A DNA stretch of 64,000 nt. It comes from Cloacibacillus sp. An23. Its GTDB lineage: Bacteria; Synergistota; Synergistia; Synergistales; Synergistaceae. Below are positions 62,733-64,000 of this stretch, one piece after another. The DNA lies in NCBI RefSeq assembly GCF_002159945.1, contig NZ_NFJQ01000006.1, forward strand, positions 124,001 through 188,000, in the 5' to 3' direction. Both the position numbers and the translations under genes were made by a program. Position 1 is the stretch's first letter. Each line of letters begins with the position of its first letter. The notes below the pieces were generated by a model. The model saw only the letters and a list, made by a program, of their open reading frames with translations, did no database searches and had not been told where the DNA came from.

Positions 62733-63644
62733 TCATACGTTCCTCCAGCGCTTGAAGCCGCGTCCCACGACTTCGTCGGCCTCTGCGAGGACCATGAACG
62801 CGCCTGGGTAGTGCTCGCGCAGGAAGCCTTTCAGCTCCACCGCCTCGCGCGTGCGCAGCAGAGTCATTATTGTGAAGCCCTCGTGATGCTTGTAGCCGCC
62901 CTCGCATGTCAGCAGCGTGCAGCTCCTGTCTAGGCGATGCGTGATGAAGTCCACTACATCCTGCGTGTGCGAGGCTATGACGAACACCAGCTTGCGCTTC
63001 TCGAACGACGAGAGCACGCGGTCCATCGCCATTCCGTTGACGTAGCAGGCGATGAAGCCGTAGAGCGCGTTCGTCAGCCCGATGATGCCGATTGAGATAA
63101 TGAGCAGCGTCGTGTTGAAATAAATGCTTATCTTGCCGACCTCCAGGCCGTATTTCTTGCGTATGACGAAGATCGGTATGTCGAGGCCGCCGAGGCTCAC
63201 GCCGGCGCGGTAGAGCAGCCCAGCGCCGGAGCCCTTGATCGCGCTGCCGACGACCGCCGCGAGAAACCTGTCCTCTATTACGGGGAACGGCACGGTCTGC
63301 ATAAAGTCGAGAATGAAGGACACCAGGAAGGCGTTTATCACCGTCCATACGAGAAAGCGCTTAGAGAGCGTCCGCGCGCCGAACAGCAGCAGGGCGACGT
63401 TCAGCGCCAGCACCGTGTACGCAGGGTTTATGCCTATCGCGTACTTCACCAGCACCGAGACGCCCATGACTCCCTGGTCGGCGAAGCGGTAGGGCAGAGT
63501 GAAACCGGCGACCCCTATCGAATATATAATGATGGCGGCGACCGACGTGACGAGCGTTCGCCACTCGGAAAAGAATATGACCTCGGCCTTTTTATACAAA
63601 TGCTTCCACTTCAGCTCGCCAGACGGATGCCCGGAATGTTCCAT
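62733..63644 (-). CDS. YitT-family membrane protein (DUF161/DUF2179)
   Basis: 303 residues; the N-terminal part has ~6 helices (TLVTSVAAIIIYSIGVAGF; GVMGVSVLVKYAIG; GAGLLYRAGVSLGGLDIPIF) and the C-terminal ~80 residues form a soluble DUF2179 domain (CTLLTCEGGYKHHEGF, VLAEADEVVGRGF). Family of unknown transport or sensing role. No convincing gene lies between it and comB (62457-62732). Confidence 0.85.
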   Translation of the reverse strand: MEHSGHPSGELKWKHLYKKAEVIFFSEWRTLVTSVAAIIIYSIGVAGFTLPYRFADQGVMGVSVLVKYAIGINPAYTVLALNVALLLFGARTLSKRFLVWTVINAFLVSFILDFMQTVPFPVIEDRFLAAVVGSAIKGSGAGLLYRAGVSLGGLDIPIFVIRKKYGLEVGKISIYFNTTLLIISIGIIGLTNALYGFIACYVNGMAMDRVLSSFEKRKLVFVIASHTQDVVDFITHRLDRSCTLLTCEGGYKHHEGFTIMTLLRTREAVELKGFLREHYPGAFMVLAEADEVVGRGFKRWRNV

Positions 63645-63750
63645 TGCCTCGTTCTCCCCGTAAGATTTTTTTCATATCTCGCGCGGCGGAAAACTCTCCG
63701 CGCCCACGCGCGATTTTAGCACAAACCGTCATTTTTGCCGTAATTATCTT

Positions 63751-63776
63751 TTGCCTGGGCCAAGCTGTGATAAAAT
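63751..63776 (+). promoter_or_regulatory. Promoter of the last gene
   Basis: Extended -10 TGATAAAAT (ending 63776) with a TTGCCT upstream (63751-63756; spacing short, so the extended -10 carries the weight). Confidence 0.5.
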
Positions 63777-63810
63777 GTAGCCTGAAAATTTATGTTCGGG
63801 AGGAATCACA

Positions 63811-64000
63811 ATGCCGGCACCAATGCAGATAAGTCTTGAAGAGATAATATCCATGCTGCTCCAGCGCGTCGAGGCGCTCTCCGCGAGCGACGAGAACAGC
63901 AAGACGAAGCAGAATATAATCTACAGGGTCCTTTACAAGAAGGGGCTTCTCACCGACGCTGACATACTCGACTCGGTGAAGGAGGAGTACCGTATGCTCA
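63811..64000 (+). CDS. Unknown protein, 5' part only
   Basis: ATG 63811 after CGGGAGGAATC; 63 codons to the window edge, frame open. Begins MPAPMQISLEEIISMLLQRV, helical and charged, with KNIIYRVLYKKGLLTD-like middle (here QNIIYRVLYKKGLLTD), suggesting a short regulatory or chaperone-like protein. No family assigned. Confidence 0.6.
   Translation, partial: MPAPMQISLEEIISMLLQRVEALSASDENSKTKQNIIYRVLYKKGLLTDADILDSVKEEYRML

Overview
The window is most consistent with a high-GC, anaerobic, amino-acid-fermenting member of the Synergistota (Synergistaceae, Cloacibacillus/Synergistes-like). Signs of this are a surface protein ending in the Gly-rich/Cys, hydrophobic, Arg/Lys tail typical of Synerg-CTERM sorting signals, a full-length pyruvate:ferredoxin oxidoreductase, TRAP and GntP acid transporters, two iron alcohol dehydrogenases, B12-dependent methionine synthesis, and GC-rich host codon use. 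The genus is inference; no rRNA is present.

Layout. 0-5.5 kb: end of cobS, a HAD phosphatase, metF and metH (short form), and a KduD-like dehydrogenase. 5.6-7.5 kb: a TRAP-type large permease with an 83-residue partner, read leftwards from a near-consensus promoter. 7.9-14.4 kb: a 6.5-kb integrative element bounded by a 20-bp direct repeat that regenerates the 3' end of tRNA-Ala(GGC). It carries two tyrosine recombinases, two decayed Rha-type genes, a ParB-like protein and a tiny cationic/hydrophobic ORF. 14.7-18 kb: phosphodiester glycosidase, rlmN with a long basic disordered tail, and a small membrane protein.

18-31.5 kb is a lower-GC accessory island. Two related rve-type IS copies in the same orientation bracket it, and decayed ISXO2-like and IS630-like transposases lie inside. 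Its cargo is a HTH-cupin regulator, four tandem paralogues of the histidine/phenylalanine ammonia-lyase fold, and a complete DctP-DctQ-DctM TRAP transporter. All four lyases lack the Ala-Ser-Gly triad that forms the MIO cofactor but keep most other active-site residues. They form two sequence subtypes in the order A-B-B-A. This cassette is the strongest candidate for an undescribed system: MIO-independent eliminases (ergothionase-like chemistry is one hypothesis) fed by a dedicated transporter.

32-40.5 kb: a T-box leader (specifier probably CUC, Leu) precedes a LeuA-like protein that has lost its HxH metal motif and a rare fusion of a TIM-barrel isomerase with an acyl-CoA ligase; then PFOR. 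40.6-46.3 kb: GNAT, unknowns, an exported flavodoxin-fold protein, an iron ADH and a secreted protein. 46.3-59.1 kb looks like a sigma-54 regulon for a four-carbon sugar acid: otnC/otnK, a PrpR-type enhancer-binding protein, a GntP permease, an MDR dehydrogenase, a SAF-domain oxidoreductase and rpoN itself, with three -24/-12 promoters and shared TGTTGCA-type palindromes. Inside this block lies a large GLUG/Big2 surface protein whose start is put out of frame by an 11-C tract, suggesting phase variation. 59.2-64 kb: Gdx-type SMR exporter, an iron ADH/DUF1638/ComB operon, a YitT-family protein and the start of a further gene.
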